Shown piece after piece: positions 1-10,153 of a stretch of DNA of 30,705 bases. Source of the DNA: Glomus cerebriforme. Taxonomy: Eukaryota; Glomeromycota; Glomeromycetes; Glomerales; Glomeraceae. The translations under genes were made by a program, and so were the position numbers. The notes under the pieces are model-generated. The model made no database searches, was not told the DNA's origin, and saw only the letters and a list, made by a program, of their open reading frames with translations. The stretch is taken from NCBI GenBank assembly GCA_003550305.1, contig QKYT01000398.1:1-30705 (forward strand), given 5' to 3'. The first letter of the stretch is position 1; every line of letters starts with the position of its first letter.

Positions 1-153
1 AATATAATATTCTTGAATAGTTTCTATTACAAGATTTTTTGCGGATTCTAAATTACGATAATGCAGATCAACTGTATGAATAAATCTGTATTTTGAATCA
101 GAATCTTTAAATCGCTTAAGTTGTCGAAATTTCTTTTGTGAGATAAGTGACAT
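1..153 (-). CDS. Smr-domain protein, N-terminal part (cut by window edge)
   Basis: Read on the minus strand from ATG at 153-151, 51 codons stay open to the left edge. The N-terminus is basic (SQKKFRQLKRFKDSDSKYRF) and is followed by HTVDLHYRNLESAKNLVIE. The pattern xDLHxxxxxxAxxxV is the start of the Smr (small MutS-related) domain, where the DLH motif belongs to a nuclease/nucleic-acid-binding fold. In standard Smr proteins the motif is usually DLHG; here a Tyr follows the His. The rest of the domain lies outside the window, so length, introns and activity cannot be judged. Stand-alone short Smr proteins occur in fungi, and the nearly immediate entry into the domain suggests one of those. 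The 5' side (154 onward) begins with AT-rich sequence. Confidence 0.6.
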   Translation of the reverse strand, partial: MSLISQKKFRQLKRFKDSDSKYRFIHTVDLHYRNLESAKNLVIETIQEYYI

Positions 154-1340
154 GGTTTAAATGGTTTAAATACTGTAAAATGTAAAGTTTTTTTGCAAGA
201 TTTTTATTTTATTCTATTATTTATTTATTTATTTTTTTTTTTTAATGTGAAGAAAAAATATGGTTGAAGAAAAAAATTATCCTGATAATTTTATTCTTAA
301 AAATTTTTTATTCTTCACAGAAAATCTGGCATTTTATAAATACTTTGAAACAAAAATAACATTTTCGGCTAATAGCTTTGTTGGTTGTGTTACATATGTC
401 ATTTGATATTCATGTTGATTATTTATTGGATACCGAAATTTGGCAATAAAGAACCTTTATTCTCTTTGTCTTTGTTAGTTGAGAGAATAAAATTTTTTTT
501 CGAATTGTTTGATTGAAACGCTTAAAGTTTTTTTATAAGATTTAAAATTAATTATCTACTTTCGTTATGAATGAGTTATTAAGCCAATAATAATCCGCTT
601 CGTTTTAACTTATTACGAATATTTCGTCCGGAATTTTAATTTTTCTCACGTTATGTGAAACGAAAATCATTTACTATACAAATAGTAATGATATGAGTAT
701 ACAAGGAAAAAGGACTCGAAGATGTTCACATTTTATCTTGATTGATATAACTCATTTAACTTATTAACTGCAGATTAATTTTTTTTTTGTGAGATATTTG
801 GTATTATAAAAAATTTTATTCCTTATTTTATTTGTAAAAGTAATCCATTGATTTAAAGAAAGATATATTTGTTTTATTAAAACAAAAAAGTATTAGGAGT
901 ATCGTATATTTAAAATTACAACTTTAACTTTTTGCGGGCTTGAGCGCACAAAAATTATAATCGATACTATACTGACATCATGATCGTCCTACATAATTAT
1001 TAAGCGTTTTATGCTTTTATGGGATTGACTTTGTTATATCCTAATAAGATTTTAATTTTTAAGGGGTTAATCTAGATGAATTAATCAAGAATGTTTAAAG
1101 TTATTTCATTCAATATTCGGATTACGTTTTGTATAATTTATATAGCCGATTTATCGAATCCATCCTTCTTTAATTCTAATTCACTATATGAAGACTTCTT
1201 TGTAATCAAAAAGTGATCGATCTTGCAAATTATCAATACTTTTCTTTATAATGCATAAAATAACGAGACTGAGAAAATACAAAAATTACTACATATAATT
1301 TTATATCAGATTAATCTTAACAGTTTTAATTATTATGAGT
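154..1340. other. AT-rich spacer without a recognisable gene
   Basis: No open frame here looks like protein, and no RNA gene was recognised. The first 100 bases are T-rich (runs around 189-243) and probably contain the promoter of the minus-strand Smr gene. The rest is unique-looking AT-rich sequence with frequent stops in all frames. Confidence 0.5.
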
Positions 1341-1383
1341 CATTTCAAGTACACAGGCCAAAAACTATGCGTCATTATCAGGT

Positions 1384-1471
1384 CATGACAAATTCTGACA
1401 TGTGTCACCAAAAAAAAACGATGATGTGTCAACATTGCGATGAGGTTCATGACTAATTCTGACATGAGTCA
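1384..1471. repeat. Two-copy direct repeat, about 64-bp period
   Basis: A 24-bp word beginning CATGACAAATTCTGACATG at 1384 recurs as CATGACTAATTCTGACATG at 1448, with only two mismatches across the full 24 bases. The sequence between also repeats the word ATGTGTCA. It is not in a coding context. Confidence 0.6.
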
Positions 1472-1599
1472 GTTCAAAAAATGTAGTCGTCATAAATCAA
1501 GATCATATCACTTTTCGATGGTCGTTAATCCTATAAAATTTATTTAATCTTGCAATAAAATGATTTTTGTCGTCATCAGTCATTTGATTTTGATTGGCT

Positions 1600-1810
1600 G
1601 ATGATACAATGCAGGCCAGAACTATAGTCCCGGCCAACATTATATTCAAATGACCCGTGAACATTTCAGCCTGCACTATGATGATTTCAGCCAGCATTAG
1701 GTTGACCAATCGATTTATCGATCACTACAGTATTAATGACTACCGGTGATTGTCACCGCTTAATTCTGGCCAAACATGATAATTTCGGCCAGAGTTAAGA
1801 TACTTAAAAA
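1600..1810. repeat. Cluster of short GGCCAG/AACAT-type repeats
   Basis: At least five variants of a short word stand here: GGCCAGAACTATAG, GGCCAACATTAT, CAGCCTGCACTATGAT, CAGCCAGCATTAG, TGGCCAAACATGATAA and TCGGCCAGAGTTAAG. They share a GGCCA or GCCAG core followed by an A/T-rich tail. A related TGGCCAAAATTATG occurs near 12399. The open frame over 1503-1709 on the minus strand is probably a by-product of this repeat; its translation shows no domain. Confidence 0.45.
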
Positions 1811-2094
1811 AAAAATTTATAATTTAAAAAATTTAAACCATAGGGTATGTTAAATAAATAAGTTTTGATATCAATCGCATCAAATTTTGAAAATATTTAA
1901 TTAAAAATTTTTACTTAAAGTAAAAAAAAAAATGTAAAATCAAATTTTCATGTTTTCCTCAAAAACTATATAAACAACAGTTCTTCTAAACTTAGAAAAA
2001 CTTTTTCTATTCGCAAATTTACACGTATTGATAGTGTTTATAATATGATTAGATTAAATAAAGCAAAAGAATTTCATGTGCGGTGGCAATCACC
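1745..2094. mobile_element. Candidate small inverted-repeat (MITE-like) element
   Basis: GGTGATTGTCACCGC at 1745-1759 is matched in inverse orientation by GCGGTGGCAATCACC at 2080-2094 (14 of 15 positions). Similar bases (CCGG next to GTCA) flank each arm. The 350 bp between are AT-rich and carry no ORF. No clean target-site duplication was found, so a non-autonomous element is only one reading; a chance foldback or regulatory inverted repeat is the alternative. Confidence 0.35.
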
Positions 2095-2601
2095 TCCGGT
2101 GACATTTAGCAAAACCCTTAATTACACTATAACAAATAAAGTTATTTAATGAATTCGAGAGATTATCCAATTTGTTCGGATTTGGATGGGATTTTGATTT
2201 GGGATTGCCATTAAATTAAACTTTACGCCATTATATTTCAACATTTTGTGCTTCGAAATTTACTTTTAATTTCATAAATCAAAGATATTTCGCCTGATCG
2301 TAGTTTAAACGCATAAGTCGTCTTCGTATGATTTCTTGCCAAATTATTTTTCTACTTGCTTAATGCAAGATTATTATTCATTTTCAATATTTTCAATAAG
2401 AAAAAATTTTATTCTAATTTATTGAATATTATGTGCTAAATTATCTTGAAAGTAGCTAACAAAGTATATATATGAAATTAAAGTTTGTATATAAAATTAA
2501 AGTTACATAAAAATATATAATATACACCCACTTTGTAACGAATATCAATACACATGTGATGAGTCTAATATCGGTTCTGATTTAACCATTTTAATAAGCG
2601 A

Positions 2602-2641
2602 TTCACGTGACTACAATTTATAAAAAGAGTATATTGTTTTA
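2602..2641 (+). promoter_or_regulatory. Shared upstream block with CACGTG, TATA-like element
   Basis: TTCACGTGACTACAATTTAT followed by AAAAAGAGTATATTGTTTT lies about 75-114 bp before the ATG at 2716. The same block, with few changes, precedes the paralogue at 4544. CACGTG is a palindromic E-box of the type bound by bHLH factors, and TTTATAAAAAG is TATA-like. Conservation between paralogues in otherwise diverged upstream DNA is the main support. Confidence 0.5.
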
Positions 2642-2715
2642 AGCTTAATAAAAACTGCGGAAAATCTTTTTTCTCCCGAAATTAATTTTGTTAATTATTA
2701 CAAAATTTCGCAATA

Positions 2716-4064
2716 ATGTCGAGAATGAATAGATTGAAAAATCATCGGAGATTAAATAATACATTAGGTGGTTGGGAAGACAATAATACATTAGGTGGTT
2801 GGGAAGATAATAATACAGTAAGTGTTTGGGAAGAAAGTAATACAGCAAGTAGTTGGAATACCACAACAAGTAGTTGGGAAGAAAGTAATACAGCAAATAG
2901 TTGGGATACCACAACGAGTAGTTGGGGAGAAAGTAATACAGCAAGTGGTTGGGATGCCACAACAAGTAGTTGGGGAGATAGTAATACAAATAATATAGCA
3001 AGTAGTTGGGATACCAAAGCAAGTGGTTTGGAAGAAAATAATACCATAAGTGGTCGTTTGGAAGATAGTAATACAGTAATCGATTTGGGGGATACTACAG
3101 GAAGTAATTTAGTTGGAAAAAAAAACAATCAAGATGAAAAACAAGTAGGTCAAAATATTTTTAATTTTCGAAATAGAGAAATTTTTTTTTTTTTTTTTAC
3201 ATTTTATTAATATTTATTTCGTAGATTATCGAAATCGTTCGTCATATAGCAAATAATAATAGTTTTATAATATATGGATCTTGGTTATGTCATCAATGGC
3301 AATGTAGACACAAACCGCAATGTGCAACGAAATGGAAATGTGAAGACAAAGATAAAATTGAAATCGTATACGTAGGCGAATGCCAACATAAACCACAATG
3401 CATATTTCAACACAAATGCCGAAACAAATTGAAATTTCAATACAAAAAGCAATGGCAATGCGAAAACAAATGTGATCACGAATGGCAAATCCCGTACGAT
3501 CAAGAATCTTTCAAAAATTATATAGAGAAAATCCCAGAAAGGCCGTTGGATTTTTTCATGCAGAGATGCGATAGGCATGTAAAAGGTAAGAAAACTCTGA
3601 TTTCGAGTTTCTTACTATACACATCAAAAAATTCAAATGTAAGTCCATCAAATTAATTATAGATAAATTCATTTACGAAAAGAAGATTTCGTTCTAAGAT
3701 TTTATTGATTTTATTTCAATAGGAAAAGCCAACCATAGAGATCATCCGCCATTTAGAGTTGAACAATCATTACAAAGTATTCGGCAATTGGAAATGCCCG
3801 AATTGTCGAAAAAGATGGAAAAGCGCTCATACTTGGATATCACTTCAAAAGTTTATAGAAAAAACTCCAGGAGATAATTTGAATCGGGATGATTATATCA
3901 TGCAAGGGTGTGAGGAATGTAAATCCGATAAGAGTATTATCCTTAATTACAAACCTTTAATACAAACTGAGGATGGTAAAGAACATAAAAGGAATTTATG
4001 TGCAAAGTGTCAAGTTGGTGAAATCTGTTTTGAAACTGGTACCCACTATGGCGATCGGAAATAA
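2716..4064 (+). CDS. Double zf-3CxxC zinc-domain protein with Trp-rich N-terminus (paralogue A)
   Basis: Model: exons 2716-3144, 3225-3638 and 3723-4064, joined in phase 0 by GT-AG introns of 80 and 84 nt; 394 residues. Both junctions match the paralogue at 4544 exactly. Residues 14-117 form a low-complexity Trp/Ser/Thr/Asn tract made of tandem repeats. Residues 144-281 hold a degenerate first zinc domain (YGSWLC ... HEWQIPY ... MQRC), expanded by a Cys-rich hexapeptide array. Residues 282-394 hold a clean zf-3CxxC domain: FGNWKCPNC (C306, C309), RWKSAHTWIS, CEEC (344-347) and CAKCQVGEIC (C374, C377, C383). This family, also seen in vertebrate receptor-transporting proteins, is a structural zinc-binding fold whose molecular role in fungi is not established. 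No signal peptide or membrane segment is visible. Exon 1 could instead read through to a stop near 3210, but that would lose the domain continuity seen in the paralogue. Confidence 0.82.
2755..3066 (+). repeat. Coding Trp-rich minisatellite in exon 1
   Basis: Three 27-bp units (2755-2781, 2782-2808, 2809-2835) encode NNTLGGWED-type 9-mers. Three 48-bp units (2836-2883, 2884-2931, 2932-2979) encode SNTASSWNTTTSSWEE-type 16-mers. A 57-bp and a 30-bp derivative follow. All unit lengths are multiples of three, so the frame is kept. The array contributes ten Trp residues, five of them next to Gly (GW or WG). The paralogue at 4544 lacks the array and has only INWGVSWGDSG at its N-terminus. Confidence 0.8.
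3300..3485 (+). repeat. Coding 18-bp (6-residue) Cys-rich repeat in exon 2
   Basis: Units of 18 bp such as CAATGTAGACACAAACCG, CAATGTGCAACGAAATGG, GAATGCCAACATAAACCA and CAATGCATATTTCAACAC encode hexapeptides of the form [QKE]CxxKx (QCRHKP, QCATKW, KCEDKD, then ECQHKP, QCIFQH, KCRNKL, with KCDHEW closing). The Cys spacing of six residues is kept, with one 6-bp slip near 3375. The paralogue has only CENKHEW at this place, so the array added about 56 residues to the first zinc domain. Confidence 0.7.
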
Positions 4065-4380
4065 TATCAATAAACGATCTGTGATTTATCAATCATATAT
4101 TTTATCTCATATATATATATATACACATATGGAAAAATTATAAAGGGTTACCTGTTACGTTTTAATTTTTATTTTATTATATGAAAAAAAATCTCCTGAT
4201 TTTATTAATTGATTGTGGCGTACCGCACGATAACATTGTTGTAAATCAAACTATTTGATGAAGGATTGTCTCAGTACGTCATATAGAATATTTCCTGTTA
4301 GCATGCGTTTATCTTTTCTATTTTAGTATATATTTCGCGTAAAAAGAAAGCTAAAAAAATGGGTAAAGTTGATACCGTAA
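4065..4380. other. Spacer between the tandem paralogues
   Basis: This is the 3' flank of the first zinc-domain gene and the upstream DNA of the second. It has TA dinucleotide runs (about 4110-4125) and T/A-rich stretches but no coding potential. An AATAAA-like hexamer (ATCAATAAACG) starts a few bases after the upstream stop and may be the poly(A) signal. Confidence 0.4.
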
Positions 4381-4418
4381 TTCACGTGACTATAATTCAC
4401 AAAAAAGTATATTGTTTT
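4381..4418 (+). promoter_or_regulatory. Second copy of the CACGTG upstream block
   Basis: TTCACGTGACTATAATTCAC followed by AAAAAAGTATATTGTTTT repeats the block at 2602-2641 with a few substitutions and one indel. It lies about 126-163 bp before the ATG at 4544. A further TATA-like run (TATATATATA) is at about 4453-4462. Confidence 0.5.
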
Positions 4419-4543
4419 TAAAGAAAGAACTAACTTTGGATGTTAAATACAGTATATATATATACTCCACTGAAACGCCAGAGTCCAAGTCAAAATAGAT
4501 TCATAACTCAAGAAGACGGTATATCTAAAATATTTGATGTATC

Positions 4544-5421
4544 ATGTCAGAAGAGAATATCTTTAGTACTAAATCAACTATAAATTGGGGAGTAAGTTGG
4601 GGAGACAGTGGAAACAGAAATACTAGGGTAGAATCTATTTTCCATGTTCCAATCAGATACATTAGATCCAAGGAGCAAGAGGAATTAGTACAACAAGTGA
4701 GTCAAATTATTGCTTTTCGAAAAGAACAATCCGTTAATAATGTTAATATTTGTTCCCATAGATTATTGAAATCGTTCGTCACTTAGCCGATAACAATAGT
4801 TATAAAGCGTACGGTTGTTGGTCATGTGAAAATAAACACGAATGGCAAATCCCATATACAGAAGATGATTTGGAAAAGCTCAAAAAGAATCCAAGAATTT
4901 ACATTTTATTCTGGAAACGCTGCGAAACATGTCCTAGTAGCACGAAAAAAATGAACTTTATCTCGAGTTTCCGCCTGTGTAAGCAGACACCATCAAAAAA
5001 TCCAAATGTAGGTTGTATAAAATATTTATCATTAAAATTTCTTAAAACTTACTAAAATTTGTTACAATAGAAAGAGCCCACTGTTGAAATCATTCGTCAT
5101 CTAGAATGGAATAATCATTACAGAGTGTTTGGAAATTGGAAATGCTTGAATTGTCATAATAGATGGAGAAGTGCTTATACTTGGATATCACTTCAAAAGT
5201 TTATAGAACAAAAGCATTTGAATCAAGGCGATTTTTTCATGCAAAAGTGCAAGAAATGTAAAGAATACGATAATGATAACTGCATCATCTCGAATTACAA
5301 ACCTCTTGAACTATCGGATAGTGAAAAGCCTCATATCAGGGAATTATGTGTAAAGTGTCAACATGGTGCGACCTGCCGCGATCAACAAAAATTGCGTAAT
5401 GAATATTATTATTTCAACTAA
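4544..5421 (+). CDS. Double zf-3CxxC zinc-domain protein (paralogue B)
   Basis: Model: exons 4544-4696, 4762-5007 and 5071-5421, all joined in phase 0 by introns of 65 and 63 nt (GTGAGT...CATAG and GTAGGT...AATAG); 249 residues. Residues 52-133 are a degenerate zinc domain (AYGCWSCENKHEWQIPY ... WKRCETC). Residues 134-249 are a canonical zf-3CxxC domain: FGNWKCLNC (C158, C161), RWRSAYTWIS, CKKC (193-196), then HIRELCVKC (C226, C229) and C235. The WISLQKFIE and NYKPL segments match the upstream paralogue closely, and exon boundaries coincide, so the pair arose by tandem duplication. The N-terminus is short and lacks the Trp-rich array. Function is unknown beyond probable zinc binding; cytosolic or nuclear location is likely since no targeting signal is seen. 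The start is the first ATG downstream of the shared promoter block. Confidence 0.82.
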
Positions 5422-7539
5422 TATCGTAAGATACAGTATATTATTTATATTAACTTGTTTTCGATCGTTATAGTTTAACTTTTTTGTAAAAATTCAAATT
5501 ACGACGTTTTTCTCTTATTTCAAGTATAATTTTTTATCACTTTTTTTTTTTTTACGTCTAATGTTTATAATTTACCTTTTTGTATATAATTATTATAAAT
5601 AAATATATTGCCTTTTTCGTAATTTTTCTTAAAAAAATTGCTTGAAAAGTGTTTCTATAAAATTTATTAAAGATTTAAATTTTTTTTACGTTAAAATATA
5701 ATATATTGACAGATATTTTAACGAAACATTATCTGTCATGGCAATCCCCGAAAATTATTTTTGCGAAGAAAATGCACAAAAAAAATAATAATTCAAGGAT
5801 TGGTTCGTTATACATATGTAACAAATATCATCGTTCAAATTTTATTTAAAATTCCAGTACCATTATATTATTTCTTATCCAACTGGAGGATAAAGTTATG
5901 AACCAAAAAAAAGTGCATATAGATACTTACTGTAACGTAATCAACCAACCATCATTTAAAACTAGTTTTAGGTTTATTGGTTTAAAATGCTAACTTAAAA
6001 AAAAAACAAATCTTACGATAAATAGAAAATAATTTATCGGAATTAATAACTGATTAAATGATTATAAAAGGAAAAAAAAAAAAATCGTGGAACGGTATCA
6101 AACGCGTAATTAAACAATAAATTATTGGTCACAACGGATTTTTTTTTCAATAGTAATTGCATGAATAAGAACGATAAGGTTAATGCGTATTGCAATATCT
6201 GTCAAACTTTATGTAAATAATGAAAGTTCTTGTTTAAGGTTATAAAATAAAACAAGGTTTAAATTGTCACTTAAAAAAAAAGAATTTTTTTTTTTAGTAT
6301 CGGACATTACATCATTCTATTGGTCCTACCTCATATCATAACCTGTGCAAAAGCCACAAAGCCAAAGATTTTTAAGAATTTTTAGGTTTTGAACCCATTG
6401 TCGAATGTCCGAATGTCAATACAACAATACAACATAACAACATAACAACATAGCAGTAATATCTAGAAAAAAAAGGACACTATAATTCAATTCGTTGTAT
6501 GCTGAAAATTGCAAACACAAAAAGGAACTAGATTCTGCAGAACATATTTTAGATCACCGATTATAACAAAGTGTACGACTATTGATTATGTCGTGCAAAT
6601 GCAAACCACACTTAACTAAACAAATCTCGATGTTTTAAAAACTACCACAAGAAAAATTTATAAGCAAACGGAGTGTTCGAAACCGAATATCGATAAAAAT
6701 AAAAAAAAAAAACTTCAGGAGCAATCAATGTCTTTATTATTATCAAGAATTGTTACAACAATATTACACATTTCTAAATTCGTGTTAATAATAGCATCTC
6801 GTATTACTGTAGTGATACATTATCATATCTGGTATTGGAAAGAGATCGTATAAAAGATCGCATATTGCCGTTACTTTAAACCATTATATTGTGATATTCT
6901 GATATATTGTGGATTTATTTGTAACACACCTTTTTTTTTGTACATTATACACGATTTAATTATTATTATTATCCCGCCCAATTATTAATCCCATTTATAT
7001 TAAATAAGAAATATTCGATTCATATAATGATTTAAGGAAATAATTTCGTTCGGGTAGTAATTTATTAATAAAATTAAATGTTATAATTACTTTAATTTAT
7101 TATGGTATTTGATCCCCTGTTTAATAAAAAAAATAAAAATGTCGATTAATAAGTACTGCACATTTCGGATTAACATATCTGTTTATGTAATCATGTTTTC
7201 ATAAACTTTATAAATTAGAATTTGGATTTGTATGACATTTTCATAATGTAATCTTAGAAAACTTGTAAACGGATTACATACAATTCTTGTAACATTGATC
7301 TTTATGCATTTAATAAATTTGCATAAACAAAGCTTTTGCTTGTGTTAAAAAAAAGTATTACTTTGGCTGTTTAAATAATTTGATTATGTAATAATAATTT
7401 AGTACTTGATATTTTATTTTTTTTAAAAAAAAAAAATTTGTCCTCTATTAAATATTTTTAAATCTTATTTAAAACATAATTTACATAATAATTACGCAAT
7501 GATGCGCAGTATTAAACTTAAAAGAATAAAACATAACCA
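5422..7539. other. AT-rich intergenic region, no gene recognised
   Basis: About 2.1 kb of spacer between convergent genes. It holds poly-A and poly-T runs, a small hairpin (TGACAGATA at 5707-5715 against TATCTGTCA at 5730-5738) and a simple CATAACAA-type repeat at about 6420-6455. No frame codes for anything recognisable. AAATAAATAT at about 5598 may end the transcript of the upstream zinc-domain gene. Confidence 0.5.
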
Positions 7540-8752
7540 TTATTCTTCTTGAATTATTGTACTTTCTACGTCATCTTGAAGTTCTTCTTTCCTAGCCCAA
7601 ATTCTGTGAACTTTATCATAACCATGATTTTCACTTAGTTCTTTTACACATTTATCAACAATCATATCCCAATCGGCATCACCATTACCGCAATCCTTTA
7701 TTATTGCGTTCTTTAAATTTTTAGCACCCCATTTATAGTTATATTCATAACATTTACCTAAATTACCACCCCATTCACCTATTGGGACACTCCTTTCTGC
7801 GTGATATATTATCGGAAAATGTTTTGTTTCCGAAATAAATTGTTGAATTTTTGGTGAAATAACTATTTCAACATTTTTCTTCTTTCGTAATTCTTCCGCA
7901 ACTAGAAAATATATAAAAAAAAAAAATTATTATATGTATAATAATAATAATAATAAAATTTTTTAAAAATGAATTATATAATTAGATATTTACGCCATAA
8001 TCTTGCTCGTCTTGTAAAATTCCCCTCATTCCAAAATAAAATATCCTTCTCCATAAATTCAATATATCCCCCAACTTTGCACACTCTGCAAATTTCTTTT
8101 ATCGCCAATTTCCAATCTTCTAATGTAAAAGCGAAAATCATAAATCTGCAGAATACGTAATCAAATGTGTTATCTGCATATGGCAAGCCCGTTAATATAT
8201 TTGCTTGAAGAAATTCTACATTATGGGGTTTTGTGTGTATTGGATATGTGGGAGCAATGTCTATGCCAGTAAATCTTGATCTTGGATATTCTGTCGCTAC
8301 CTCTAATGTCCAAGTTGCGGGACCGCATCTGTTTTTTTTTTTTTGAGAAAAAAAAAAACAAAAATAAAAAATTTTAAGTAAAAAAAGAAAACAAAACTTT
8401 TCATTAAAATTATCCAAAGTTAAAATTACCCAATATCAAGTATTGTTGAACCATGAGAATCTAATAATTCCTCTATAGGGGCTGAAAAATTATTATCCCA
8501 AATATAACGATAGATATAATGATGATCTTGTATTCTATCATTTTCATTGTCGTCAACAGGAAATAAATAATTTACGTTCGATATATTTGTATGTCTTCGG
8601 TTTCCTTTATATTGAAATATCTTATTATTTGGTGGTGGTAAGGGAACGTAATAATTATGTGGCTTATAAATTTTTTGATGTTCTATTATTGTTGATGGTG
8701 TAGAATTATTGTTTCGGGAGGATTTTGGGGGTTTTGATTGTGATTTACCCAT
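7540..8752 (-). CDS. SAM-dependent methyltransferase, MGxxxS N-terminus
   Basis: Model on the minus strand: exons 8752-8430, 8328-7994 and 7901-7540; introns 101 and 92 nt; 339 residues. The first junction splits a Gly codon inside motif I and restores ILDIGCGPATWTLEVA (about 104-119), which is strong support for that splice. Further motifs are GIDIAP (129-134), the acidic SAM-pocket strand; NVEFLQANI (144-152); FDYVFCRF (163-170); and VGGYIEFME (193-201). This is a class I Rossmann-fold methyltransferase of the type 11/25 group. The third exon contains IPIGEWGGNLGKCYEYNYKW-like sequence (Val before Pro in this gene), as in many fungal small-molecule/velvet-type methyltransferases. Substrate unknown. 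The N-terminus MGKSQS fits an N-myristoylation signal, and residues 1-90 are disordered and Asn/Pro-rich, so membrane anchoring is plausible. Intron 1 is unusual in containing long T and A runs. Confidence 0.85.
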
Positions 8753-10122
8753 GATGGTTGACGTGAGATAGTTAAATTATTTTTTTTGAAAAAAAAGAGT
8801 GAGAAAAAAAAGAATGTTACTTTTTTAAAAAATTCATTCAGGAGTTGCTTTTATATAAAAAAAAAATTGGCTATATAAACAAGGATTGCCTAGTAAAAGG
8901 GATTTTTTTAAAAAAAATTTATGATTGGGCTTTATTTTCTTTTGAAGACGTCCAAATGATTAGCCATGTACGGTAAAAAATAAATTAGTTATTTTAATAT
9001 CATTGGTGTTAAATAATTTTTTCTTTATACATGGGTAGAATAAAACAAAAAATATTCAATTTGAATGAGTCTATAAATGGTTTCATTGTTGACCAAAATA
9101 AAAATAATAAAAATAAAAATAAAAAAAATCTGATATATTATTATTATTTATTTGGTTTTTTTTTACTTTAATTTTTAATTTCTTTGTATGTAAATGAATA
9201 ATATCCAAATGATATTCTTTACAATGATTATTAACCTAAATAGTGTACGAAGTCTTTTGTATTACAAACAAATTCTTTCTTAATGTTTTACCGTTCGTAC
9301 AAAAAATTGGGCTTGCATAATTTTAAAGTCAAAGCTTTTCTAATAAATTCGGAGACTCCCCATTGGTAATCCTTTGCGTGTGAAGCTGCGCCAATATTGT
9401 CACAATGTGTCATAAGAATATTTTCGATCAGATGTTTTAAAAAAAAACACATGGAGACGTGAATAGTGTGATTGGATTTTATCACATCAAATAATTGTCA
9501 CATGCTATTTTACGGCCGAAGTTTCTTACATAAGACAAAAATTTTTGATTATTAACCAACTTTTTTCTTTTACATGAACTGTACGCGTGTAAAATTTTCT
9601 TAAATTTAACAATGTCTACCAATAATTATAATATTTTCCGTTTCGCAATACTTCAAAAATATATATATATGTATAGTATATATATAAATATTGTTTTGTA
9701 CGTTTATTTTTTTTTTTTATATCAATTCTAGAATTTTTTTTTTTTTTTTTGTTTTTGAAGAATATTTGGTTAGTCTTGTTAGTTTGCATCACATTATGAA
9801 TTGCATTTGAAACGGGAATCTTTTTTTTAGTTAATTCATATCCTTTTATGTATTACTATTTCTTATTTGATAATTTTTACGAATTGGTGCGAAGTTGTTG
9901 TGCGCTCGATCCAATAATAAATAAAGTATTAATTTACCTAAATAATTAACCTAACATCCGTCGTGTAAATAAACATGTGATGATCCAACATTTCTTTTAA
10001 AAAATTTTTAGAAAGAAATAATATTATAGAAAGTTTTTTTTTAAAACCTTTAAAGTTTTATGATAGAAGCAAATACATTATTATTATTATTTCATTTCAA
10101 ATTTTTAATAATCTAATGGTTC

Positions 10123-10153
<31 letters not shown>

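Noticed and set aside
2645..3128. Minus-strand frames of 125 and 128 codons opposite the first zinc-domain exon
   Set aside because: They mirror the Trp-rich repeat; the plus strand has matched splice sites and a paralogue. The Tyr/Leu repeats are a shadow.
9288..9485. 65-codon minus-strand frame
   Set aside because: No domain, no promoter or splice context, and composition like spacer.
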